The position numbers and the translations under genes are program-made. The notes under the pieces are model-generated. The model was not told where the DNA came from and did no database searches. It saw only the letters and a list, made by a program, of their open reading frames with translations. Of a stretch of 37,672 nt of DNA, positions 16,313-23,726 are shown in pieces. Position 1 is the stretch's first letter; every line of letters begins with the position of its first letter. Source of the DNA: JAGZHZ01 sp965150505 (lineage in GTDB: Bacteria; Bacillota; Clostridia; Lachnospirales; Lachnospiraceae); assembly GCA_965150505.1 (NCBI GenBank), contig CBCTVZ010000008.1:1-37672 (forward strand). Direction: 5' to 3'.

Positions 16313-17253
16313 TTTATGATACCTCCTATAAATGTATCTAAAGCCTGCTCATAAGATGCTGTATCTTTATAATAACTTTCAGCGTGAGCAGCTCCTTTTA
16401 TAATTAACTTGGTTTTTGGTGATGTACAGTTTTCGTAGATTTCTTCACACATACTATTAGGAACAAAAGTATCTGCATCACCGTGAATAAAGAGAATTGG
16501 AACTTTTGCATTTTGTACTTCTCGACTGGCGTTGCATTCATCAAGTCCGTATCCAGCTTTTTTTCTATTAATAAGATCAGATAACTGAATCATTGGAAAA
16601 GCAGGAAGATGGTACATGGAGTGGAGAACATGGGTGAAAACTTCTTTTGGAGACGTAAAGGCGCAGTCAGATATAATACCTTTTACCTGTACCGGAAGAT
16701 CAAGGCTGCTTGTCATCAAAACAGTAGCTCCTCCCATGGATGTTCCATGAAGAAGAATTTGAACATCAGGGCCACATTGTTCGATCACCCATTGAATCCA
16801 ACCCATTGCATCGTGACGGTCGAGACATCCGAAACCGATATAATCTCCTTCGCTTTTTCCGTGGGCGCGGGCATCTGCAAGCAGCATCCCATAACCGTTT
16901 CTTATGTAATAGTCAGAAACACCAATATAATCTTTTAGTCCTTCGCTGGTGTAACCATGGAAACAAATCACTACTTTTTTTTGATCTTTTTTTGGAAAGT
17001 ACGTTGCGTGAAGTGTCAGACCATCGTTTGTTTTTTGATAGACATCTTCATGAGGCTGTGCCATCATAGACTCTTTTCTCTTTTGAATAAAGGGCATATA
17101 TTGATTCCAGTCTGTTCCAGCCATTTTTGTAGTTCGTTCCACCTTTGCATTGGAACGTTTCATGGTTCGGCGATAAAAATATGCCGTACCGATCAATTCA
17201 GAAACAGCTAGGATTCCAAATAGAAGAGCTGTTCCTCCAATCCATTTTTCCAT
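16309..17253 (-). CDS. Membrane-anchored alpha/beta hydrolase
   Basis: 314 residues. A single N-terminal hydrophobic segment (about 5-27) precedes a serine hydrolase domain. Seen: CFHGYTS at 97-103 (oxyanion region), nucleophile S172 in GTSMGG, the acid in FIHGDADTF and a catalytic histidine in GAAHAESYY. It could hydrolyse esters or thioesters, for instance freeing fatty acids for the ligase or releasing or breaking down product. Which side of the membrane it faces is uncertain; the RR and KR residues after the segment suggest an in/out orientation that needs testing. It overlaps the condensation gene by four bases and follows the SCP2 gene by 15 bases, so it belongs to the same operon. Confidence 0.87.
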   Translation of the reverse strand: MEKWIGGTALLFGILAVSELIGTAYFYRRTMKRSNAKVERTTKMAGTDWNQYMPFIQKRKESMMAQPHEDVYQKTNDGLTLHATYFPKKDQKKVVICFHGYTSEGLKDYIGVSDYYIRNGYGMLLADARAHGKSEGDYIGFGCLDRHDAMGWIQWVIEQCGPDVQILLHGTSMGGATVLMTSSLDLPVQVKGIISDCAFTSPKEVFTHVLHSMYHLPAFPMIQLSDLINRKKAGYGLDECNASREVQNAKVPILFIHGDADTFVPNSMCEEIYENCTSPKTKLIIKGAAHAESYYKDTASYEQALDTFIGGIIK

Positions 17254-17268
17254 ATATAAAAACTCCTG

Positions 17269-17598
17269 TTATTTTCTGCTGTCGATTAATTCTTTCAGCT
17301 TCAAGGCTTTATCAAAGTTTCCTTCTACCTTCATTTTCTGCATGGTAAAAGCTAACACTGGGTCTAACTTGTTATTTGCAATTTTCATAAAGGTTTCTGC
17401 TTTTGCAGTAAACATCGCATCGCGGTCAAAATATTCATAAGGCTCTACATAAAGTTTTCCTTCTTTCACTTCCACATAGAAAATGCCCTGTGCTTCGCCA
17501 ACAATGTTAAACTGATAAGCCAGATGTTCTGTAATATGACTTACATCTGCTTCCATGAATTTTGATTTAATCTCTGCAAAAAATTCTGCGTATGTCAT
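17269..17598 (-). CDS. SCP2 sterol/lipid-binding domain protein
   Basis: 109 residues from the ATG at 17598, which has GGAGG seven bases before it; a GTG or ATG further upstream has no ribosome site. The sequence fits a small SCP2 domain: IAYQFNIVGEAQGIFYVEV-like beta strands and TAKAETFMKIANNKLDPVLAFTMQKMKVEG near the C-terminus, the segment usually seen in SCP2 proteins. These bind fatty acyl chains or other lipids in a hydrophobic tunnel. As the first gene of the operon it may shuttle the acid substrate or the lipid product. It is cytoplasmic, with no signal sequence. Confidence 0.8.
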   Translation of the reverse strand: MTYAEFFAEIKSKFMEADVSHITEHLAYQFNIVGEAQGIFYVEVKEGKLYVEPYEYFDRDAMFTAKAETFMKIANNKLDPVLAFTMQKMKVEGNFDKALKLKELIDSRK

Positions 17599-17630
17599 AA
17601 AAAGACCTCCATTTGTCATTTATTTGCTAT

Positions 17631-17688
17631 TCGACCGTCAGTCGATTTTGTTCAAAAAGAATGTAACATGATTTCGACCGATGGTCAA
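17631..17688 (-). promoter_or_regulatory. Promoter of the ligase/carrier/condensation operon with two TetR-type operators
   Basis: On the minus strand TTGACC (17683-17688) and TACATT (17660-17665) are spaced by exactly 17 bases. Two copies of a 15-base palindrome occur: TCGACCGTCAGTCGA at 17631-17645 and TCGACCGATGGTCAA at 17674-17688, sharing TTCGACCG and GTC. The upstream copy contains the -35, and the downstream copy lies just past the expected start point. Binding at both would block transcription. The divergent TetR gene is the obvious owner. Autoregulation is less certain, as its own promoter lies about 60 bases away. Confidence 0.8.
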
Positions 17689-17747
17689 CTATATTTTTTC
17701 ATAATTTTCTATCAAAAAATCGAGAATTTTCTGGTGATACTTTCTAA

Positions 17748-17776
17748 TTGGAGTCTATATTATTCTGTGATATACT
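17748..17776 (+). promoter_or_regulatory. Promoter of the TetR-family regulator gene
   Basis: TTGGAG (17748-17753), a 17-base spacer and TATACT (17771-17776) lie about 95 bases upstream of the regulator ATG. No copy of the TCGACCG palindrome overlaps it, so the regulator may be made constitutively. Confidence 0.55.
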
Positions 17777-17871
17777 AATAAATATTTTTTATAAAAGAAA
17801 AATAATAAAGAGAGAATAGTTGTGGCTTTATACAGAAATGGTTTAATTTAGAAAAGGAAGTGAATATTGAT

Positions 17872-18483
17872 ATGCCATCTTTAGAAAAATATAATAAAAT
17901 ACTGGATGCTTTTCAGGAATTATTAGATAAGAAAAATATACAGACAATCTCAGTGAGCGAAATTGCGCAGACAGCCGGAATAGGAAAAGGAAGCATTTAT
18001 TATTATTTTCCTTCAAAAGATGCAATTTTGGAAGCTTTAGTAGAAAGAAATTATGAAAAACCATTAGAGACAGCAAAACATTTAGCGTCTCAGACAGAAA
18101 TTTCTCCTTTTACCAGAATGGCTATGATTTTTCAAGCCTGCCGTAATTCAAGAGAGGCGTTCCAAAATCAAAACTCTGTGCAAAAACCGGAAAAAGCTCA
18201 GGCAGAGACTTTTCTTCATCATCAGTATTTAAAATATCTGATCGGAGAGTTAAAACCAGTGTTGACTCAAATTATTCAGCAGGGTATTGATAATGGAGAT
18301 ATTCGTTTTGCATATCCGGCGGCTTTAGCTGAAATTGTATTAATTGTGCTTTCTGTTAAGCTGGATAATACATTAGTACCTTCTACCCATGAGGAAATTG
18401 GCGATACGATACGCGGTTTGATTGCATTGCTTGAAAAGGGAACAGAAAATCCAGTTGGATCATTAAATTTTTTAAATCTCTGA
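17872..18483 (+). CDS. TetR-family transcriptional regulator
   Basis: 203 residues from the ATG at 17872, preceded by AAAGGAAG; a GTG at 17860 overlaps that ribosome site and is less likely. The N-terminal helix-turn-helix is typical: SVSEIAQTAGIGKGSIYYYFPSKDAILEALV, at about residues 27-58. The C-terminal ligand-binding domain is divergent, as usual, so the inducer cannot be named; by context an acyl-type molecule is plausible. It is divergent from the five-gene operon and two matching palindromes lie on that operon's promoter. A small hairpin (ATCTCT/AGAGAT, 18476-18492) overlaps the stop but lacks a T-run. Confidence 0.92.
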   Translation: MPSLEKYNKILDAFQELLDKKNIQTISVSEIAQTAGIGKGSIYYYFPSKDAILEALVERNYEKPLETAKHLASQTEISPFTRMAMIFQACRNSREAFQNQNSVQKPEKAQAETFLHHQYLKYLIGELKPVLTQIIQQGIDNGDIRFAYPAALAEIVLIVLSVKLDNTLVPSTHEEIGDTIRGLIALLEKGTENPVGSLNFLNL

Positions 18484-18573
18484 TAAAGAGATGGATTTTA
18501 AGATAAAATAGATTTGTTCAAAACAATTTTTGAAATTTAAAAAGGACAGAACCCAACGAAGGGAGGCGAAAAG

Positions 18574-20736
18574 ATGGATTATCTGCGCTGTGTGGTAGAG
18601 AGAATTACATATCAAAATGCAGAAAATGGATATACGGTATTAAAGTGCGCTGCAAAAAATTACAAAGATCTTGTGACGGTTGTTGGAACGATGCCAGATA
18701 CCCATGTTGGGTCTGTTTTGTCTCTGGAAGGAATGTGGAAGATGGATTCCAGATATGGAAGGCAGTTTTCCGTAGAAAAATTTGAGGAGACACTTCCAGC
18801 TACCGTCTATGGGATTGAAAAATATTTAGGCTCTGGTTTAATCAAGGGAGTTGGTCCAAAGTTTGCAAAGCGAATTGTGGCAAAATTTGGAAAGGATACC
18901 TTAGATATTATTGAAGAAAATCCAGATGCTCTCATAGAAGTAGAGGGGATTGGAAAAGTTCGTGTAGAACGGATCAAACATAGTTGGCAGGAACAAAAAG
19001 AGATCAAAAATATTATGTTGTTTTTGCAGAGTCATGAAGTCAGCACATCACACGCCACAAAGATCTTTAAGACGTATGGAAATAAAAGTATTCAGATTGT
19101 TCAGGAGAATCCATATCGTCTGGCAGATGATATCTGGGGAATTGGATTTAAGACAGCCGATCAGATTGCTGAAAAATTAGGATTTGAAAAGGATCGTTTT
19201 ATCCGCTTGCGAAGCGGAATTTTATATGCGCTAAATAAGCTTTCGGAGGATGGTCATTGTTTTGCTGTGAGAGAACAGTTGATTCAGAAAGCAAAAGAGC
19301 TGTTGGAGATTGATATTCCAGAATTAGAAATCACACTGGATGAAATGATGCGGACAGGAGATGTAATCCGATATGAGGAGGCAATCTATTTGCCGCCTTT
19401 TTATTATTCAGAGACAGGATGCGCAAAGCGACTGCTTCGGTTGATGGAAGAAAAAAAGAAGACAGAGGCAAATACAGAAAAAATCGTACAGACAGTGATT
19501 CAAAATTCAGAGATTTTTTATGATGAGATCCAGACAGAGGCCATTCGTACGGCCGTGATTTCTAAGGTAATGATTTTAACGGGCGGACCGGGAACAGGAA
19601 AAACGACAACAACAATGGGGATGATCTGTGCGCTTAAAAGGATGGGATACCATATTTTGCTGGCAGCGCCGACAGGAAGAGCAGCAAAAAGAATGTCAGA
19701 GACGACTGGTATGGAGGCAAAAACGATTCATCGTCTGTTAGAGTATAAGATGCCAGACGGATATCAGAGAAATGAGGAACATCCGCTAGACGGCGATGTC
19801 TTGATTTTGGATGAGTGTTCCATGGTGGATGTTATTCTGATGTATAATCTGTTAAAAGCGATACCGCAGAAAATGTCTTTGATTTTAGTAGGAGACACGG
19901 ATCAGCTTCCGAGTGTAGGAGCTGGAAATGTGTTAAAAGATCTGATTGCCTCTGGGATCATTCCAGTGATTCGACTGACTAGAATTTTTCGGCAGGCACA
20001 GGGAAGCAGAATTATTATGAATGCGCATAGGATTAATCGAGGAGAAGCGATTGATACAAGAGGCGGAAAAGATGCTGATTTTTTCTTCGCACAGAAAGAG
20101 ACGAATGAGGAAGTAGTGGACACCCTTGTGAGATACTGCACAAAAAATCTTCCGAATTATTATCACGCAGATGCCTTTCGGGATATACAAGTGCTGACAC
20201 CGATGCAGAGAGGAATATGTGGCGCTGCAAATTTGAATCAGCTTTTGCAAGAGGCGATGAATCCATGCAGTCTGTTTTTGAGAAGAGGCGGAACGCAGTA
20301 TCGTCTTGGAGACAAAGTGATGCAGATTCGCAACAATTATGATAAAGAAGTATTTAATGGAGATATTGGAACGATTTCTAAGGTAGACATGGAAGAACAG
20401 GAATTGGCGGTCTGTTATGATGGCAGGGATGTGACGTATGATATCAGTGAGTTAGATGAATTGACGCTTGCCTATGCAGTCACGATTCATAAGTCGCAGG
20501 GAAGTGAATATCCGATTGTTGTGATGCCATTTACGATGAGTCATTTTATTATGCTGCAAAGAAATCTACTTTATACGGGAGTGACAAGGGCAAAGAAAAT
20601 TTTAGTTTTGATCGGGGAAAAGAAAGCCGTCTATTATGCGATCAGAAACGAAAAAACAACGAGCAGAAATACGAAACTGGCGGAATATCTGGCAAAAAAT
20701 AAGAAGTTTGAAGAAGTTTTGGAAGACAATTTTTAA
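18574..20736 (+). CDS. recD2: RecD2-type ATP-dependent DNA helicase
   Basis: 720 residues, normal for RecD2 of bacteria without RecBC. An N-terminal OB-like region is followed by helix-hairpin-helix repeats (GLIKGVGPKFAKRIV near 90-104; IEVEGIGKVRVERI; DDIWGIGFKTADQIA). Walker A GGPGTGKT ends at T344, Walker B-like LILDECSMVD, then VGDTDQLPSVGAGNVL, and C-terminal TIHKSQGSEYPIVV and LLYTGVTRAKK, the SF1B motifs. It is a 5'-3' helicase involved in recombination and replication-fork repair. Strong RBS GGGAGGCG. It stands alone, with no recB or recC nearby, as expected for RecD2. Confidence 0.96.
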   Translation: MDYLRCVVERITYQNAENGYTVLKCAAKNYKDLVTVVGTMPDTHVGSVLSLEGMWKMDSRYGRQFSVEKFEETLPATVYGIEKYLGSGLIKGVGPKFAKRIVAKFGKDTLDIIEENPDALIEVEGIGKVRVERIKHSWQEQKEIKNIMLFLQSHEVSTSHATKIFKTYGNKSIQIVQENPYRLADDIWGIGFKTADQIAEKLGFEKDRFIRLRSGILYALNKLSEDGHCFAVREQLIQKAKELLEIDIPELEITLDEMMRTGDVIRYEEAIYLPPFYYSETGCAKRLLRLMEEKKKTEANTEKIVQTVIQNSEIFYDEIQTEAIRTAVISKVMILTGGPGTGKTTTTMGMICALKRMGYHILLAAPTGRAAKRMSETTGMEAKTIHRLLEYKMPDGYQRNEEHPLDGDVLILDECSMVDVILMYNLLKAIPQKMSLILVGDTDQLPSVGAGNVLKDLIASGIIPVIRLTRIFRQAQGSRIIMNAHRINRGEAIDTRGGKDADFFFAQKETNEEVVDTLVRYCTKNLPNYYHADAFRDIQVLTPMQRGICGAANLNQLLQEAMNPCSLFLRRGGTQYRLGDKVMQIRNNYDKEVFNGDIGTISKVDMEEQELAVCYDGRDVTYDISELDELTLAYAVTIHKSQGSEYPIVVMPFTMSHFIMLQRNLLYTGVTRAKKILVLIGEKKAVYYAIRNEKTTSRNTKLAEYLAKNKKFEEVLEDNF

Positions 20737-20861
20737 AATTATTTTGGGAAAAAGAAATGAGTTCTCGGCGATTGGTCTTGATAAGACAAAAAAAGAGAAT
20801 CAAGTCAATAAAATGCAGAGGAAACGGCAAAAAAAAGCATGGCAAGATCAAGAATTTTAAA

Positions 20862-20890
20862 ATGATGAATGGAAATAATGATGATATAAT
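20862..20890 (+). promoter_or_regulatory. Possible extended -10 promoter for the carboxylesterase gene
   Basis: TATAAT (20885-20890) preceded by TGA gives an extended -10; the -35 position (20862-20867, ATGATG) is weak. The rest of the 270-base gap between the helicase and the esterase gene (20737-21006) shows no gene or convincing terminator. Confidence 0.4.
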
Positions 20891-21006
20891 AAAATTATCA
20901 AAAAATAAAGCGGATAATAGATGAAAATACAGAAAAGGAGGGATCTGGATTTTCATTTAAAGATATCCGTGATTTTGAAAATTCGTGATCTTATGGAGGT
21001 AGAAGT

Positions 21007-22590
21007 ATGAAAAGAAGTATAAAAAAACTGTTATGCGCAGCAACAGCTTTGATGATGATTCCTTCTATGCCAGCGTTTGCCAGCGGACTGATTGCTGAAA
21101 ATCCGGCGGCAGCAAAAACTCAGCCAGTCGTTGAAGTAGAAGGCGGAAAGCTGATCGGTTTTACACGCGACGATACATACTGTTTCTGGGGTGTGGATTA
21201 TGCCTATGCAGATCGTTTTGAACAGCCTCAGAAAGTAGAACCTTGGGAGGGATATCAGTTTGCACAGAGCTATGGAACAATCTCTTATATCCCAGACCAG
21301 ACGGCAGTTGGGGCAGATGAGTTTGTATGGCCTCATCGCTATTGGACACAGAGTGATCACTGCCAGAATCTGAATATTTGGACACAGACTCTTGATACGG
21401 AAGCAAAGAAACCAGTTATTGTATTTTTCCATGGCGGCGGACATACAAATGGATCTTCGATAGAATCTACTGCTTATGATGGACAGGCTCTGTCTGAATA
21501 TGGAGATGTCGTTGTTGTCACAGTGAACCATCGTCTGAATGCAATCGGCTATCTTGACCTGTCTTCCTTTGGTGGAAAATATGAAGGAAGCGGTAATGCC
21601 GGCGCGGCAGATTTAGCTGCTTCTTTGCAGTGGATTCATGATAATATTGCTCAGTTTGGCGGAGATCCAGAAAACGTAACGATTTTTGGTCAGTCTGGCG
21701 GTGGAAGCAAGGTTGCTACTTTGATGCGTCAGCCAGCGGCAGAGGGATTGTTTGATGCGGCAGGTATGATTTCTGGTGGCGGTGTTACCATCTCTGATAA
21801 CACAAATGCGAAGCTTTTGGGCGAGAAGACTGTAGAGATTCTGGGTCTGACAGCAGAAACGATTGATGAGATTCAGACAATCGACTATCGTACTTTACTG
21901 GAAGCTACTACAAAAGCACAGGAAGAGTTAAAAGCAGAAGATATCAATGTAAGATGGGGTCCGACAGCTGACGGCGTTGTTGTGATGGATGAGTTTGTCA
22001 CAACCGATATTCCGGTGATTGTTTCTGGCGTATTTTCTGAGAGCACTGTTTCTTCCTATAAATTTGGCGATTTCCGTCATCATGAGTGGGATGAAGCAGA
22101 AACAAAGGAAAAATTGGAAGAGCGTTTTGGCGATAAGGCAGATGAACTTCTGGTTGAATTTAACAAGCTGTATCCAGAAATGGAAGATCGTGAGATGTAT
22201 TTCTATAACAATACAATGAGCGGTAAATGGGACATTGCAGCAGCTCTGACAGAACTTGGAAATACTGTTTATCTCTATGAGTTTGATTATGAATCGCCTG
22301 TAAATGGCGGAATCACTGCTTTCCACTGCGAAGACCTTGCGTTTATTTTCCACAATCTGGATGAGCCGATGGTCAATATTGCTTATGGAGAAGATCCAGA
22401 TGCTTACAAGGTACAGGATGCGATTTCTAACGCATTTGTTGCTCTGGCATATACAGGAACTCCAAGCACAGAGGAATTGCCATGGGATGCTTATGAGGCT
22501 GGCTCTCATACCTTAATGAAATTCAATGTGGAAAGCGGTTGTGTAGATCATGATACAACAGCTTACACAGAGATCTTAAATGCAGAATAA
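21007..22590 (+). CDS. Secreted type-B carboxylesterase
   Basis: 527 residues, the normal size for para-nitrobenzyl esterase-like enzymes. A signal peptide covers about residues 1-26 (KRSIKKLLCAATALMMIP, then PAFA-SG). The oxyanion motif HGGG is at 142-145, the nucleophile S230 in FGQSGGGSK and the catalytic histidine H440 in AFHCEDLAF. The family hydrolyses carboxylic esters of varied substrates. There is no lipobox, sortase motif or wall-binding domain, so it is likely released, or held loosely. A strong RBS (GGAGGT) precedes the ATG. It is a single-gene unit with a terminator. It may free acids from dietary or host esters, but nothing in the sequence ties it to the cluster upstream. Confidence 0.9.
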   Translation: MKRSIKKLLCAATALMMIPSMPAFASGLIAENPAAAKTQPVVEVEGGKLIGFTRDDTYCFWGVDYAYADRFEQPQKVEPWEGYQFAQSYGTISYIPDQTAVGADEFVWPHRYWTQSDHCQNLNIWTQTLDTEAKKPVIVFFHGGGHTNGSSIESTAYDGQALSEYGDVVVVTVNHRLNAIGYLDLSSFGGKYEGSGNAGAADLAASLQWIHDNIAQFGGDPENVTIFGQSGGGSKVATLMRQPAAEGLFDAAGMISGGGVTISDNTNAKLLGEKTVEILGLTAETIDEIQTIDYRTLLEATTKAQEELKAEDINVRWGPTADGVVVMDEFVTTDIPVIVSGVFSESTVSSYKFGDFRHHEWDEAETKEKLEERFGDKADELLVEFNKLYPEMEDREMYFYNNTMSGKWDIAAALTELGNTVYLYEFDYESPVNGGITAFHCEDLAFIFHNLDEPMVNIAYGEDPDAYKVQDAISNAFVALAYTGTPSTEELPWDAYEAGSHTLMKFNVESGCVDHDTTAYTEILNAE

Positions 22591-22704
22591 ATTTCAGCAG
22601 TTTAAAAGTAATTTACAACAGTCAAAATAAAATATAGCAGTACAGCCCTCCTGTACGCAGAAAAATAATTTTTGATTGATACGGATTGTACGGGGATAAA
22701 AATG

Positions 22705-22763
22705 AGAGAAGCGTTCTTGAAACAGGGATGAAAAATCTCTGAGAAGAAGAACGCTTCTCTTTT
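22705..22763 (+). terminator. Terminator downstream of the carboxylesterase
   Basis: AGAGAAGCGTTCTT (22705-22718) pairs perfectly with AAGAACGCTTCTCT (22747-22760), followed by TTT. The loop is long (28 bases) and can itself form a short AGGGA/TCTCT pair. A small GTACAG/CTGTAC hairpin (22640-22656) lies before it. The rest of the 22591-22904 gap holds the IS605-like hairpin and the next promoter. Confidence 0.8.
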
Positions 22764-22795
22764 GATTGTAAAAACTTATCGAATGCGTCGTAAAA

Positions 22796-22816
22796 CCCCT
22801 AGCTTTAGCTATGGGG
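22796..22816 (+). mobile_element. Isolated hairpin resembling an IS200/IS605 element end
   Basis: CCCCTAGCT and AGCTATGGGG form a stem with one bulged T, followed by AGTGTCAA. This resembles the terminal hairpins recognised by Y1 transposases of the IS200/IS605 group, but no transposase frame is found on either side. It may be a remnant or an end left after decay, or chance. Confidence 0.3.
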
Positions 22817-22839
22817 AGTGTCAAATATAGGAATGTGAT

Positions 22840-22868
22840 TTGCATATATGCTCCCATAATGATATACT
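22840..22868 (+). promoter_or_regulatory. Promoter of the response-regulator/kinase pair
   Basis: TTGCAT (22840-22845), a 17-base spacer and TATACT (22863-22868), about 37 bases upstream of the regulator ATG. It starts 24 bases after the IS605-like hairpin, so the remnant could shape local expression. Confidence 0.6.
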
Positions 22869-22904
22869 TCAAGATAAAAGGACTCTATATTAGGAGGGGG
22901 ACGT

Positions 22905-23636
22905 ATGGAGGAGATAAAAGTTGCGATCTGTGATGATGAGATTTTACTGCTTCCACAGTTAGCAGCTATGATTAGAAGATTTTTTTTAACCAATAATCTG
23001 GAGGTAAAACCAGATACCTTTTCATCTTCAGCGGAACTTCTTGCACGATTATACCGCTCAGAATGTTATGATGTCTATTTTTTAGATATTGACATTCCAG
23101 AACAGGACGGAATTACACTTGCTGAAAAGATAAAAGCAAAAAATCCAGAGTCTCTGATTGTGTTTGTATCGGCAAAAGAAGAGTTAGTCTATGATACTTT
23201 TCGTGTTCAGCCCCTTGCATTTGTTCGGAAATCTTGTTTTTCAAAAGATATCAAAAAAGCAATGGAAACGGTGATGAAGCATTTAAAGAAACCAGCAGAT
23301 ACGGAAATCACTTTTTATGATGAATTAGGACATCCGATTCTTTTAAATATAAATCGTATCACATATGTGGAGGCGAAAGAAAAATATCAGGATATAGTCA
23401 GCATCGACAGCCATCAGATGATCCGCTGCGCGATCAGCGATCTGGAAAATACATTAGAACCGTACCGTTTTATTCGGATTCACAGAGGATATCTTGTAAA
23501 TTTTCAATATATCTACCGTATCGATACAAATCACATTATTCTGGATGACGGTCAAAAATTGCCTTTAAGCAGACATAGAAAAAAAGAAGTACAGCGTCTG
23601 TTCCTTGAATATGCGCGGACAAAGAAAAATTTTTAG
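22905..23636 (+). CDS. LytTR-family response regulator (AgrA/ComE-like)
   Basis: 243 residues. An N-terminal receiver domain has acidic pocket D10-D11, phosphoacceptor D61 in YFLDIDIPEQDG and a conserved lysine in the FVRKSCF segment. The C-terminal LytTR DNA-binding domain (about 145-240) includes TYVEAKEKYQDIV, IRIHRGYLVNFQYI and LPLSRHRKKEVQ. It should activate genes from imperfect 9-bp direct repeats in response to the adjacent kinase. RBS AGGAGGGGG. No LytTR target was identified with confidence in the window. Confidence 0.95.
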   Translation: MEEIKVAICDDEILLLPQLAAMIRRFFLTNNLEVKPDTFSSSAELLARLYRSECYDVYFLDIDIPEQDGITLAEKIKAKNPESLIVFVSAKEELVYDTFRVQPLAFVRKSCFSKDIKKAMETVMKHLKKPADTEITFYDELGHPILLNINRITYVEAKEKYQDIVSIDSHQMIRCAISDLENTLEPYRFIRIHRGYLVNFQYIYRIDTNHIILDDGQKLPLSRHRKKEVQRLFLEYARTKKNF

Positions 23637-23726
23637 TTTTTTTCGATGAAAGAAAACGTTTTTTTATAATAAAAATGTCCATGCAGAAGAAAAAGGGCGC
23701 AGGAAGATTTCAATGAGGAAAAATTT

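Noticed and set aside
18574..20736. Conjugative relaxase (TraA-like) reading of the helicase
   Set aside because: No relaxase domain; the OB and helix-hairpin-helix N-terminus with SF1B motifs is RecD2.
22591..22904. Possible peptide precursor for the AgrC-like kinase
   Set aside because: No short frame with RBS, hydrophobic leader and a central cysteine was found in this gap; it holds a terminator, a hairpin and a promoter.
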